Part shown: piece by piece, positions 53,510 through 61,976 of the stretch
Numbering within the stretch: position 1 is the first letter of the stretch
Layout of the letters: each line of letters begins with the position of its first letter
NCBI GenBank assembly: GCA_025934395.1
Contig: JAICYC010000001.1
Coordinates: forward strand, 1-64,000
Source: Solirubrobacteraceae bacterium
GTDB taxonomy: Bacteria > Actinomycetota > Thermoleophilia > Solirubrobacterales > Solirubrobacteraceae
Direction of reading: 5' to 3'
Length of the DNA: 64,000 nucleotides
Translations under genes and position numbers: made by a program
The notes under the pieces: model-generated
Seen by the model: only the letters and a program-made list of their open reading frames with translations
Database searches by the model: none
What the model was told of the DNA's origin: nothing

Positions 53510-53516
53510 CGCGCCC

Positions 53517-54311
53517 GTGGAGCTCTCCAACCGTCACGTGGTGATCACCGGCGGCGCGGGCGGGATCGGGAGCGCGCTCGCCGCGCGGATCGCCGCCGAG
53601 GGTGCGCGCGCGGTCGTGGTGGCCGATCGCGACGCCGACGGCGCAGCGCGGGTCGCGAACGGGATCGGTGGCCTGGCCGTCGAGTTCGACGCGGGGCGGG
53701 AGGACAGCGTCCAGGAGCTGGTGCGCCGCGCCACGGAGGCGAACGGCCCGATCGACATCTTCATCTCCAACGCCGGGGTGCCGGGCTCGCTGGGCGGCCC
53801 CGAGGCGCCCGACGAGACCTTCGACGAAGCGTGGCGCGTCAACGTGATGGCGCACGTCTGGGCCTCGCGGGCGCTGCTGCCCGAGATGCTGGAGCGCGGG
53901 GAGGGCTACCTCGTCAACACCGCTTCGGCCGCGGGGCTGCTCACGCAGGTGTCCTCGCTCGTCTACAGCGTCACCAAGCACGCCGCCGTGGCGCTGGCGG
54001 AGTGGATGGCGATCGAGTACGGCGACGCGGGCATCCGCGTGTCGTGCATCTGCCCGCAGGGCGTGCGCACGCCGATGCTCGAACTCGCGATGGAGGACGC
54101 GGTGGGCGCTGCCGCCCTGAGCTCCGGCGGGCTGATCGAACCCGAGGACGTCGCCGACGCGGTCGCCGCGGGGCTCCGCGAGGAGCGGCTCCTGATCCTC
54201 CCGCACGAGAACGTCGCCGGCTTCCTGGCGCTCAAGGGCTCCGACCCGGAGCGGTGGCTGAAGGGGATGCGCAAGCTGGTGCGCAACGCGCGCACCGGCG
54301 CGGCGAGCTAG
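53517..54311 (+). CDS. Short-chain dehydrogenase/reductase
   Basis: 264 residues. Cofactor motif VVITGGAGGIGSALAARIAA with VVVADRDADG (Asp favours NAD), SNAGVPGSLG, catalytic Ser in VNTASAAGLL, and YSVTK (Tyr-X3-Lys). GTG 53517 follows TAGAGT by eight bases. Its TAG overlaps the patatin stop in CTAG. Confidence 0.92.
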   Translation: MELSNRHVVITGGAGGIGSALAARIAAEGARAVVVADRDADGAARVANGIGGLAVEFDAGREDSVQELVRRATEANGPIDIFISNAGVPGSLGGPEAPDETFDEAWRVNVMAHVWASRALLPEMLERGEGYLVNTASAAGLLTQVSSLVYSVTKHAAVALAEWMAIEYGDAGIRVSCICPQGVRTPMLELAMEDAVGAAALSSGGLIEPEDVADAVAAGLREERLLILPHENVAGFLALKGSDPERWLKGMRKLVRNARTGAAS

Positions 54312-55255
54312 GCGGCGCGGGCGTAGAGCGTCGCCGCGAGCGCGCGGCCCTGCGAAAGGCCCGCGTCGATCACCGCGTCGCGCCCGCGCGGATCCATCAG
54401 GTTCGCGCCCATCGCCTCGGCCGCGCCCGGGTCCGGGTTGACGATCTGCACGTCGGCGCCGCGATGGCGCAGCGCGAGCGACTCGCCCGCGGCGATCCCG
54501 CGTGAGACCGAGCCGATCGCCCCCGCGATGCCGCGGGCCGTGCCGCGCAGCGACCCGGTGGGGTTCAGGCACAGCACCCGCTCGCCGCGCTGCACGTCGA
54601 GCGCATCGAGGTTCGTGGGGCTCCAGGCGCCGCCGTCGACGAACGTGCGCCCCGCTGCGCGGATCGGCTCGAAGACGCCGGGGATCGCGCACGACGCGCA
54701 CACGGCGGTTGCGACCTCGACCGACGGCGCGCCCGGGGCGCCGAACACCACGCGGCGGCCGCTCTGGAGCTCCACGGCGCAGACCCGCAGGCGCCCGTCC
54801 CAGCGCGCCCCGCTGCGCCGCACCGCGCTTGCGAGCTGTTCGAGCGAGCGCTCGCCGGGCCGCACGCTCCGCAGCAGCGCGCGGCGCAGGAGCGCGCCCG
54901 CGGGTGCGCTGGTGCCCAGCGCGATCGCCGCGAGCGGCGCCGCGGCGGAGCTGCCAGCGCCGACCATCGCGCCGAGCGCGCGGGTGAGCGGAGAGACGCC
55001 GTCGCCGCGCGACGCCGGCGCCGATGCGGGCTTCGCCCCCGCGGCGCGGTCCAGGCGCTCCGCAGGGGCGATCCCCGCGACGAGCGCTGCTGCCACGATC
55101 GACCCGGCCGACGTGCCGAGGTAGCCGCGACAGGCACGAGCATCGAGCGTGCCGCCCTCTTCCAGCCCGGCGAGCACCGCGTTCATCCAGGCCTCGCCGA
55201 GTATGCCCCCGCCGCCGAGCGCGAGCACGTCTGGCTGGCTGGCGGCGGACGGCAC
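54308..55255 (-). CDS. Patatin-like phospholipase
   Basis: 315 residues. Oxyanion motif LALGGGGILGEAWMNAVLAG, nucleophile Ser in GYLGTSAGSIVAAALV (GXSXG) and catalytic Asp in TFVDGGAWSPTNLDAL (DGG). Ser-Asp dyad enzymes of this family release fatty acids from phospholipids or triacylglycerol. GTG 55255 is chosen because TAACCT lies seven bases upstream; the frame stays open further upstream, but that part has poor codon use and crosses a 13-bp stem-loop. Confidence 0.9.
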   Translation of the reverse strand: MPSAASQPDVLALGGGGILGEAWMNAVLAGLEEGGTLDARACRGYLGTSAGSIVAAALVAGIAPAERLDRAAGAKPASAPASRGDGVSPLTRALGAMVGAGSSAAAPLAAIALGTSAPAGALLRRALLRSVRPGERSLEQLASAVRRSGARWDGRLRVCAVELQSGRRVVFGAPGAPSVEVATAVCASCAIPGVFEPIRAAGRTFVDGGAWSPTNLDALDVQRGERVLCLNPTGSLRGTARGIAGAIGSVSRGIAAGESLALRHRGADVQIVNPDPGAAEAMGANLMDPRGRDAVIDAGLSQGRALAATLYARAA

Positions 55256-55262
55256 GCGGCCC

Positions 55263-55268
55263 AGGTTA
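55263..55268 (-). promoter_or_regulatory. -10 box TAACCT that decides the patatin start
   Basis: 7 nt to GTG 55255. Confidence 0.45.
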
Positions 55269-55478
55269 GCGCCGGCCCTGCACCGCCTTCTCACGAAGTT
55301 TCTGCAACTCGATGTTTGAAGCTGTGCACCGACGGGTATGTCACGCCCACGCAGGGAGTTTCCGCGTGCGGGAGCACATCCTGTGAAGCAGAAAAGTCGC
55401 CCATAGATCCCCTCTACGCGCAACACTTGATCCGGTTTCTCCGGGGCCAGGTGTGTTCGGGGCGGTTTTTCGCCGGGG

Positions 55479-55517
55479 CCTGCGGCGCGCTCGATCATCC
55501 TCCAAGCGCGCCGCAGG
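55479..55517. repeat. Perfect 13-bp stem-loop
   Basis: Arms CCTGCGGCGCGCT (55479-55491) and AGCGCGCCGCAGG (55505-55517) around a 13-base loop. Read on the plus strand the loop displays CCTCC, the core complement of a ribosome-binding site; on the minus strand it displays GGAGG followed by ATG. Confidence 0.7.
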
Positions 55518-55605
55518 TACGGCACTTTCCTCGAGGTGAAGCTGCAGCGTGAGGCCCGAGCGGCCGGCCGGACGGTAGCTCCGCGCGCCGCCGGCGCGCG
55601 AGCCC

Positions 55606-55611
55606 TATCGT
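55606..55611 (+). promoter_or_regulatory. -10 box TATCGT that decides the start of the epoxide-hydrolase-like gene
   Basis: 8 nt to GTG 55620. Confidence 0.5.
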
Positions 55612-55619
55612 TCCGCTCC

Positions 55620-56510
55620 GTGGGCGAGCGGCGGGTGGCGAGCAACGGGGTGGAGCTGAACGTGCTCGACGAGGGCACGGGTCCACTCGTGGTGCTGTGC
55701 CACGGCTTCCCGGAGCTCGCGTACTCGTGGCGCCATCAGATCCCCGCGCTGGTGGACGCGGGCTACCGGGTGCTCGCGCCCGACATGCGCGGCTACGGGT
55801 CGAGCTCGATCCCCGCCGAGATCGAGGCCTACGACGTGATCTCGCTGTGTGCGGACATGGTCGGCCTGCTCGACGACGCCGGCGAGCGCGAGGCGGTGTT
55901 CGTGGGGCACGACTGGGGCGCGAACGTCACCTGGTGGCTCGCGGCGATCCATCCCGAGCGCGTCCGGGCGGTGGCCGGGCTGAGCGTGCCGTTCGTCCCG
56001 CGTGCGCCCGCGGCGCCGATCCCCATCATGCGCTCGCACCTCGGCGAGGACTTCTACATCGTGTGGTTCCAGGAGCCGGGGGTGGCCGACGCCGCGCTCG
56101 CTCGCGACGTCCACCGGACGCTCACCACCTCGCGCCAGTGGACCGCCCAGTGGGCCGAGGAGGAGCCGCACCCGCCACGCCGCGCCGAGTGGCTCAGCGA
56201 GGAGGAGCTCCAAGTCTACGTGGACGCGTTCGAGCGAACCGGGTTCACGGGCGGGCTGAACTGGTACCGCAACATCGACCGCAACTGGGAGCTCACCGCG
56301 CCCTACGCCGAGCGCCGCATCGAAGCGCCCGCGATGTTCCTGACGGGCGAGCTGGACATGGTGCGCAGCTTCATGCCCGCCGAGGCGATGGACGGCTGGG
56401 TCACCGACCTGCGCAGCACCGTGGTGGTCCCGGGCGCGGGCCACTGGGTCCAGCAGCAGTCGCCGGCCGAGGTGAACGCGGCGCTGCTGGAGTTCCTCGG
56501 CGGCCTCTAG
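55620..56510 (+). CDS. Epoxide hydrolase-like alpha/beta hydrolase
   Basis: 296 residues. VVLCHGFPELAYSWRHQIPA gives the HGXP oxyanion motif, VFVGHDWGANVTWWLA carries the Asp nucleophile, MFLTGELDMV the acid and VPGAGHWVQQQSP the His. GGLNWYRNIDRNWELT is the lid Tyr region of soluble epoxide hydrolases. GTG 55620 is preferred over the longer frame from 55536 because TATCGT sits eight bases before it. Confidence 0.88.
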   Translation: MGERRVASNGVELNVLDEGTGPLVVLCHGFPELAYSWRHQIPALVDAGYRVLAPDMRGYGSSSIPAEIEAYDVISLCADMVGLLDDAGEREAVFVGHDWGANVTWWLAAIHPERVRAVAGLSVPFVPRAPAAPIPIMRSHLGEDFYIVWFQEPGVADAALARDVHRTLTTSRQWTAQWAEEEPHPPRRAEWLSEEELQVYVDAFERTGFTGGLNWYRNIDRNWELTAPYAERRIEAPAMFLTGELDMVRSFMPAEAMDGWVTDLRSTVVVPGAGHWVQQQSPAEVNAALLEFLGGL

Positions 56511-56522
56511 GGGCCGGCGGGC

Positions 56523-58133
56523 TCAGGCCACGGCGGGCTCTGCGTCGGCGCTCGCCTGCGCGGCGGGGCCGAGCAGCGCGCGGCCGTGACGGATCAGGTC
56601 CGCTGCGCGCTCGGCGAGCGCGATCGTGGGCGCGTTGGTGTTGCCGCGCGGCACGGTCGGCATCACCGATGCGTCCACCACGCGCAGGCCCTCCAGCCCG
56701 TTCACGCGCAGCTGCTCGTCCACGACGGCGGCGGCGTCTGTGCCCATCCGGCAGGTGCCCACCGGGTGGTAGATCGCGAAAGTCGTGCGAGCCGCATGCG
56801 CGCGCAGCGCCTCCTCGCTGTCGCCCGCTGGCACGTTGAACGGATCCGCGCAGTACTTCGCGAGCGCGGGCCGGGCGCAGATGTCGAGCGCGAGCCGCAG
56901 GCCCGCGATCATCCGCTGCATGTCATCGCCCTCGCTGTAGAACGCGTTGTGCACGATCGGCTTGGCGGTGGGGTCTTTGGAGGCGAGGCGAACCGAGCCG
57001 CGGCTGCGCTCGGTGAGGAGGCACGGCGAGACCCAGATCCCGTGGGCCTCCGGGTCCTTCGCGCCCTCGTCGATGATCTGCAGCGGCACGGCGTGGAACT
57101 GGATGTCGGGCGCGGGCGCGCCGTCCCCGACGCGCGCGAACCCGCCCGCCTCGGCGAAGTTCGACGCGAACGGCCCCGTCTGCGTGGCTTCGTACTCGCT
57201 CAGCGCATCTGGTTCGAGCGCGAGCAGGAGACTCTCGGGCTCGGGCGTGGTCCACACGAGCTGCGTGGCGGGATGGTCCGAGAGGTTCGTGCCCACCGCC
57301 GGCTGGTCGAGCAGCACCTCGATTTCGCGCATGGCGAGGTGTTCGGGCTCACCGACGCCGGAGAGCATCAGCAGCTGCGGCGAGTTGTAGGCGCCCGCAC
57401 ACAGGATCACCTCGCGCTCGGCCCGCAGCTCGCGCGGCTCGCCGAGGCGGCTCGCTTCCACGCCCACGGCGCGCGTGCCGTCGAACAGGATCCGGTTGAC
57501 CTGCATGTGGGTGAGCACCTCGAGGTTGGGCCGCTCCATCGCCGGGCGCAGGTACGCCACGGCGGCGCTCGCGCGCATCCCGCCACGCTGCGTCACCTGG
57601 TACATCCCCACGCCGTCCTGAGTGGGGCCGTTGAAGTCGTCGTTGCGCGGCAGGCCGGCCTCCACGCCCGCCTCCACGAACGCGTGCGAGATGCGGTTGT
57701 GCGAGCGCTCTTCGCTGACCGGCAGCGGCCCGCCGGCGCCGTGCAGCTCGGAGGCGCCGCGCTCGTTGTCCTCGGCCTTGATGAAGTACGGGGCGAGGTC
57801 GGCCCACGACCAGCCCGCCACGCCCCATTCGTCGTAGTCGAGATGGTTGCCGCGGATGTAGACCATCGCGTTGATCGAGGAGGACCCGCCCAGCACCTTG
57901 CCGCGCGGGAGCACGATGCGGCGACCGTCGCAATGCTCCTCGGGCGCCGAGTGGTAGTCCCAGTCGACCTCCGTGGCGCCGAGCTGCAGATAGCCCAGCG
58001 GCACGTGGATGTTTTCGTTGGTGTCGGGCGGTCCCGCCTCGACGAGCAGCACCCGCACGTCGGGATCCTCGCTCAGGCGATTGGCGAGCACGCATCCCGC
58101 CGACCCTGCACCCACGATCACGTAGTCGTACAT
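56523..58133 (-). CDS. GMC-family FAD oxidoreductase (choline dehydrogenase-like)
   Basis: 536 residues. FAD loop YDYVIVGAGSAGCVLANRLS, GMC signature 1 GKVLGGSSSINAMVYIRGN, signature 2 near GAYNSPQLLMLSGVG, and the C-terminal active-site region YHPVGTCRMGTDA...NTNAPTIALAERAAD. Oxidises an alcohol; choline, a polyethylene glycol or another alcohol are all possible. ATG 58133 follows GAGGGGAG; a TATCTT at 58171-58176 would give a leader of about 30 bases. Confidence 0.92.
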   Translation of the reverse strand: MYDYVIVGAGSAGCVLANRLSEDPDVRVLLVEAGPPDTNENIHVPLGYLQLGATEVDWDYHSAPEEHCDGRRIVLPRGKVLGGSSSINAMVYIRGNHLDYDEWGVAGWSWADLAPYFIKAEDNERGASELHGAGGPLPVSEERSHNRISHAFVEAGVEAGLPRNDDFNGPTQDGVGMYQVTQRGGMRASAAVAYLRPAMERPNLEVLTHMQVNRILFDGTRAVGVEASRLGEPRELRAEREVILCAGAYNSPQLLMLSGVGEPEHLAMREIEVLLDQPAVGTNLSDHPATQLVWTTPEPESLLLALEPDALSEYEATQTGPFASNFAEAGGFARVGDGAPAPDIQFHAVPLQIIDEGAKDPEAHGIWVSPCLLTERSRGSVRLASKDPTAKPIVHNAFYSEGDDMQRMIAGLRLALDICARPALAKYCADPFNVPAGDSEEALRAHAARTTFAIYHPVGTCRMGTDAAAVVDEQLRVNGLEGLRVVDASVMPTVPRGNTNAPTIALAERAADLIRHGRALLGPAAQASADAEPAVA

Positions 58134-58223
58134 CGAAGCTCCCCTCCTCGCCGACCGTTCCCTGCTCCCCAAGATACCCGACGCCCGAGGTCGCCCGACG
58201 CCCTTGCGACCGTTCCGTGGACG

Positions 58224-59174
58224 CTAGGGCAGCCCGGGCGGCCGGGTCAGGATCGCGTACGCCTCCGGGCGGCGGGTGGACAGGAACGGGAACAGCTCGA
58301 GCCAGTCGCGACGCTGGTCGAGGTCGAGGTCCGCGACGAGGAGCGTGGGCTCCGCGCGCCCCGCCTGCACGAGCTTGCGTCCGTACGGGTCGCAGATGAA
58401 CGACGACCCGTAGAACGTCAGCGGCTCCTCGTAGCCGATGCGGTTGACCGCGACCATGAACAGCCCGTTGGCGATCGCGTTGCCCCGGATCACCGTCTCC
58501 CACAGCGGCTCGGTGTCGAACTCCGGATGGTCGGGCTCGGACCCGATCGCGGTGGGGTAGACGAGCAGGTCGGCTTCCTCGACGCTGTACACGCGTGCGA
58601 GCTCGGGGAACCACTGGTCCCAGCACGTCGGCGCGCCGACGCGGGCCTCGCCGAGCGCGAGCACCGGGAACGCGTCCTCCCCCTCGGGGCCGGGCCTGAA
58701 GTAGCGATCCTCGTGGTAGCCCGCCGTGACGGGGATGTGCAGCTTGCGCGTGCGCGCGGCGAGCTGCCCGTCGGGCGCGACCACGATCGCCGTGTTGAAG
58801 CCGAGGCCGTCGGGTGCATCGGCGCGCTCGTACAGCGAAGCGTGCACGTGGATGCCGAGCTCGGAGGCCAGCCCCGCGGCGAAGCTGTGCGTGGGGCCGC
58901 CCGGGAGCGTCTCGGGCTCCGCGCCGCCGGTCCGGGGCCCGCCGGGATCGACGGCGAAGTAGCGGCTCAGCGTCAGCTCCTGCAGGCACACGAGCTCAGC
59001 GCCCTTGCGCGCCGCGAGGCGCACCCCTGCCGCGAGGGCCGCGCGGTGCTCCTCGGGATCCTCGTGCCAGCGGTGCTGCAGCGCCGCCACCCGCAGGGGC
59101 GTGCGCGATGCGGGCCGCGTGCGCGCGGGCGAGGGCTCGATCGCCGGGGCCTCGACCAGACGGATCTCCTCCAT
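58224..59174 (-). CDS. aguB: N-carbamoylputrescine amidase (nitrilase superfamily)
   Basis: Releases putrescine from N-carbamoylputrescine; 316 residues. The Glu-Lys-Cys triad is in LVCLQELTLSRYFAVD, TRKLHIPVTAGYHEDRYF and VGAPTCWDQWFPELARV. QWFPE and PGYHE-type sequences are characteristic of this amidase. ATG 59174 follows TACAGT by seven bases. It is divergent from agmatine deiminase, the preceding enzyme of the route. Confidence 0.92.
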   Translation of the reverse strand: MEEIRLVEAPAIEPSPARTRPASRTPLRVAALQHRWHEDPEEHRAALAAGVRLAARKGAELVCLQELTLSRYFAVDPGGPRTGGAEPETLPGGPTHSFAAGLASELGIHVHASLYERADAPDGLGFNTAIVVAPDGQLAARTRKLHIPVTAGYHEDRYFRPGPEGEDAFPVLALGEARVGAPTCWDQWFPELARVYSVEEADLLVYPTAIGSEPDHPEFDTEPLWETVIRGNAIANGLFMVAVNRIGYEEPLTFYGSSFICDPYGRKLVQAGRAEPTLLVADLDLDQRRDWLELFPFLSTRRPEAYAILTRPPGLP

Positions 59175-59181
59175 GCCCGAG

Positions 59182-59205
59182 ACTGTAGGCCGCAGCGGCT
59201 ACGTT
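59182..59205. promoter_or_regulatory. Divergent -10 boxes TACAGT (minus, 59182-59187) and TACGTT (plus, 59200-59205)
   Basis: Both are 7 nt from their start codons (ATG 59174 and GTG 59213), within a 38-bp gap. Confidence 0.5.
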
Positions 59206-59212
59206 CACGCGT

Positions 59213-60328
59213 GTGAGCGAGACGCTGCACTCCACGCCCGGGCGCGACGGCTTTCGGATGCCGGGCGAGTTCGAGCCGCACAGCGGGTGCTGGATGCTGT
59301 GGCCAGAGCGCCCCGACAACTGGCGCGAGGGCGCCGCGCCGGCGCAGCGCGCCTACGCGGCGGTCGCCGCGGCGGTCGCTGCAGCCGAGCCGGTGACGGT
59401 GGGTGCCTCCGGCGCCGAGCTGCAGCGCGCCCGCGACCTGCTCGACCCCGCGGTCGGTGTGGTGGAGATCGACAGCGACGACGCGTGGATGCGCGACGTG
59501 GGTCCGACGTTCGTCGTGGACGATCGCGGCGCGCGCCGCGGCGTGGACTGGCGCTTCAACGCGTGGGGCGGGAAGGAGGGCGGGCTGTACGACTCGTGGG
59601 AGCGCGACGAGCGTGTCGCCCGACGCGTGCTCGAGCTGGAGGGCGCCGACCGGTACGCGCCGGCGCTCGTGCTCGAGGGCGGCTCGATCCACACGGACGG
59701 CCGGGGCACGGTGATCTCCACCGAAGAGTGCCTGCTCAACGCCAACCGCAACCCCCACCTGGGGCGCGATCAGATCGAGCGGCTGGTGCTCGACCATCTC
59801 GGCGCCGAGCGCATGATCTGGCTGGGTCGCGGGCTCGCGGGCGACGAGACCGACGGGCACGTCGACAACCTCGCGTGCTTCGCGCGGCCCGGCGTGGTCC
59901 TGCTCGCGTGGACCGACGACCCCGACGACCCCCACCACGACATCGTGCGCGACGCACGCGAGCGCCTGCTGCAGGCGCGCGACGCGCGCGGGCAGCAGCT
60001 GCGCGTCGTCCCGGTGCCGCTCCCGGGCGCGCTCGTCGTCAGCGAGCACGAGGCCGCGGGGGTGCAGCCCGCCGCCGGCACCCTCCCCCGGTCAGCGGGG
60101 GCGCGGATGGCGGGGTCCTACGTGAACTTCTACCCGGCCAACGGCCGGATCGTGTTCCCGCTGCTGGACCCCGCCCGCGACGAGCAGGCGGCCGCGGTGC
60201 TGCGCGCGGAGTTCCCCGGGCATGCGGTGGTGGGCGTCGCCGCCCGCGAGATCCTGCTCGGCGGCGGCAACATCCACTGCATCACCCAGCAGGTGCCCGC
60301 GCGCTCGCGCGCGCGAGATCACGCTTAG
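59213..60328 (+). CDS. aguA: Agmatine deiminase
   Basis: Converts agmatine to N-carbamoylputrescine and ammonia; 371 residues. DDAWMRDVGPTFVVDDRG, VDWRFNAWGGKEGGLYDSW, VLEGGSIHTDGRGTVISTEE, GDETDGHVDNLACFARPG and the catalytic Cys in LGGGNIHCITQQVP are all conserved. Together with aguB it makes putrescine; no arginine decarboxylase is in the window. Confidence 0.96.
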   Translation: MSETLHSTPGRDGFRMPGEFEPHSGCWMLWPERPDNWREGAAPAQRAYAAVAAAVAAAEPVTVGASGAELQRARDLLDPAVGVVEIDSDDAWMRDVGPTFVVDDRGARRGVDWRFNAWGGKEGGLYDSWERDERVARRVLELEGADRYAPALVLEGGSIHTDGRGTVISTEECLLNANRNPHLGRDQIERLVLDHLGAERMIWLGRGLAGDETDGHVDNLACFARPGVVLLAWTDDPDDPHHDIVRDARERLLQARDARGQQLRVVPVPLPGALVVSEHEAAGVQPAAGTLPRSAGARMAGSYVNFYPANGRIVFPLLDPARDEQAAAVLRAEFPGHAVVGVAAREILLGGGNIHCITQQVPARSRARDHA

Positions 60329-60346
60329 CGCTTTCTCTCGCGCGCG
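60308..60346. terminator. Inverted repeat around the aguA stop codon
   Basis: Arms CGCGCGCGAGA (60308-60318) and TCTCGCGCGCG (60336-60346), 17-base loop containing TAG 60326-60328. Lies between convergent genes. Confidence 0.45.
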
Positions 60347-60361
60347 AGGCGACGAGTGGGC

Positions 60362-61018
60362 TCAGTGGCTCGGGATCGCCCGGTGGCGCCGCTCGTAGTG
60401 CACGCCGCCGCGTCCGATCCGCGCGATCAGCCGCGATATGAGCGCGCCCACGACCAGGTACACGATCGCCGCGATGCCCCAGTTGACGATGATCGCCCGC
60501 TTCGGGTGACCCGTGAACGAGATCAGCCCGGTGAAGGCTCCGGCGAAGAAGTTGGCGCCTTCGTGGACCGCTTCCACGACCCCGTTGGTCGCGTTGGCGT
60601 CCACGACGCGCAGCACGATCGCAGCCACGATCAGCAGCGCGATCAGGACCGCCACGAGCATCACCAGCGCAGCGATCCCCAGGACCGCCGACCCGGCAGC
60701 CCCGACAGCCGCGGCTCCGGCTTCTGCCGGGCGCCGCCGGAAGCCTCGCCGACGCCGTGTTTCAGCTGCAGTCATGCCTTCGCGACCGCGGCCTCCTTCG
60801 CGTTCCGCCACCGTTCCGCCAGGCTCGCCGGCGTATCCACGTTCCTGGGCGCGGACGGGTTCACCGCGACGCGCTTCCCCGCGTCCTTCTGCATCGTTGC
60901 CCGCGAACGGTTCGTTGCTGACGCCCGGTCCGGCGGGCGCGTTCGCGACGCCCGGTTCGGCGGGCGCCCGTTCCGGCGCGGTCCTGCGTCTGCGCAGTCC
61001 GAGCATGTGTGGCTTCAC
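60362..61018 (-). CDS. Membrane protein of unknown function with a disordered N-terminus
   Basis: 218 residues. The first 100 are rich in Arg, Glu, Gly and Pro; the rest holds two hydrophobic segments (AALVMLVAVLIALLIVAAIV and VNWGIAAIVYLVVGALISRL) separated by a loop (NGVVEAVHEGANFFAGAFTG). GTG 61018 has AAGGGA just upstream. A shorter start at ATG 60775 is possible. No family recognised. Confidence 0.65.
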   Translation of the reverse strand: MKPHMLGLRRRRTAPERAPAEPGVANAPAGPGVSNEPFAGNDAEGRGEARRGEPVRAQERGYAGEPGGTVAEREGGRGREGMTAAETRRRRGFRRRPAEAGAAAVGAAGSAVLGIAALVMLVAVLIALLIVAAIVLRVVDANATNGVVEAVHEGANFFAGAFTGLISFTGHPKRAIIVNWGIAAIVYLVVGALISRLIARIGRGGVHYERRHRAIPSH

Positions 61019-61157
61019 CGTCCCTTCGGTTGTCCGCCCCGCGGCCCTTCCCGCGGGCGCAAGGAAGCGCTACCCGCGTTGCGGGCGCCCAACCCGCCCG
61101 GCAGCACACGTTGCAGGCCCGAGGGCACCTGCGGCCACGGCCCTCGAGAAGCGGGAC

Positions 61158-61922
61158 TCAGGTGCGCATCGCCACGCTCAGGCCTCCGTCGACGACCAGC
61201 CCGTGGCCTGTGATGTAGCTCGCTTCGCCGCTCAGCAGGAACGCGGCGCAGCGCGCCACCTCCCACGCCGACCCTTCGCGTCGCGCGGGGATGTGAACCT
61301 TGCCGCGCGCGGGGTTCATCTCGGTGGCACGGCGTCCGAGCGAGGTGTCGATCAGCCCGGGGACGAGCGCGTTGACGCGGATCCCCGGTGCGCCCTCCAC
61401 TGCGGCGTTGCGGCACAGCGCCTCCAGCCCCGCCTTCGAGGCGGAGTACGCCGGCAGCGGCATCGCCTCGCGCCCCGCCACCGACCCCACGAGCACGATC
61501 GAGGAGCCCTCCGCGAACGTCGCGAGCGCGCGGCGGCAGCCGAGGAAGTGCGAGCGGAGGTTGACCGCGAGGACGCGGTCCCAGTCCTCCACGCTCGTGC
61601 CCCGCACACCCAGTCCCGCGCCGATCCCCACGTTCATCACGAGGCCGTCGAGGCCACCGAGCGACGCAGCAGCCTCCACGAAGAAGCGCTCCACGTCGGC
61701 CTCCTGCGCGGCGTCGCCCACAGCGACCACGGCGGTTCCGCCGGCCTCCGCGACCAGCTCCGCCGTCCGCGCGGCGCTCTCCTCGTGGAGGTCGGCGAGG
61801 GCGACGGCAGCTCCCTCGCGGGCGAGCTGGACCGCGATCGCGCGACCGTTGCCGACGGGCGGGTCCTGGAGCCCGTAGTCCTGCTGGCCCGCGCCGACGA
61901 TCAACACGCGGCGCCCGTCCAT
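61158..61922 (-). CDS. Short-chain dehydrogenase/reductase with an expanded glycine loop
   Basis: 254 residues. The cofactor motif is stretched: VLIVGAGQQDYGLQDPPV then GNGRAIAVQLA, instead of TGXXXGXG. VALADLHEES suggests NAD. MNVGIGAG, catalytic Ser in VLVGSVAGRE and YSASK (Tyr-X3-Lys) follow. ATG 61922 (MDGRRVLIVG) has GAGGG close by; TTG 61937 behind AAGGAGG is the alternative. 61019-61157 holds nothing recognisable. Confidence 0.88.
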   Translation of the reverse strand: MDGRRVLIVGAGQQDYGLQDPPVGNGRAIAVQLAREGAAVALADLHEESAARTAELVAEAGGTAVVAVGDAAQEADVERFFVEAAASLGGLDGLVMNVGIGAGLGVRGTSVEDWDRVLAVNLRSHFLGCRRALATFAEGSSIVLVGSVAGREAMPLPAYSASKAGLEALCRNAAVEGAPGIRVNALVPGLIDTSLGRRATEMNPARGKVHIPARREGSAWEVARCAAFLLSGEASYITGHGLVVDGGLSVAMRT

Positions 61923-61976
61923 GCGTCCCTCGCCCAACAGCCCTCCTTCCGACCTGTGGCGGCGCAGGCTACAGGC

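Larger units (their letters stand above)
55256..55619. other. 364-bp intergenic region with lower GC
   Basis: It holds the patatin -10 box (55263-55268), an A/T-richer stretch (about 55290-55470) with no recognised gene, two direct copies of CCGGGGCC (55441-55448, 55473-55480), a perfect 13-bp stem-loop (55479-55517) and the -10 box of the epoxide-hydrolase-like gene (55606-55611). I recognise no known RNA family. Confidence 0.5.

Noticed and set aside
55316-55342. Possible promoter TTGAAG...TATGTC in the same gap
   Set aside because: The spacer is only 15 bases and the -10 is weak.
55316-55552. 78-aa frame starting TTG in the 55256-55619 gap
   Set aside because: No ribosome site, poor third-base bias, and it crosses the perfect stem-loop.
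56586-59216. 876-codon open frame opposite the GMC oxidoreductase and aguB
   Set aside because: Antisense shadow; no motif, low-complexity Arg/Val/Ala composition.
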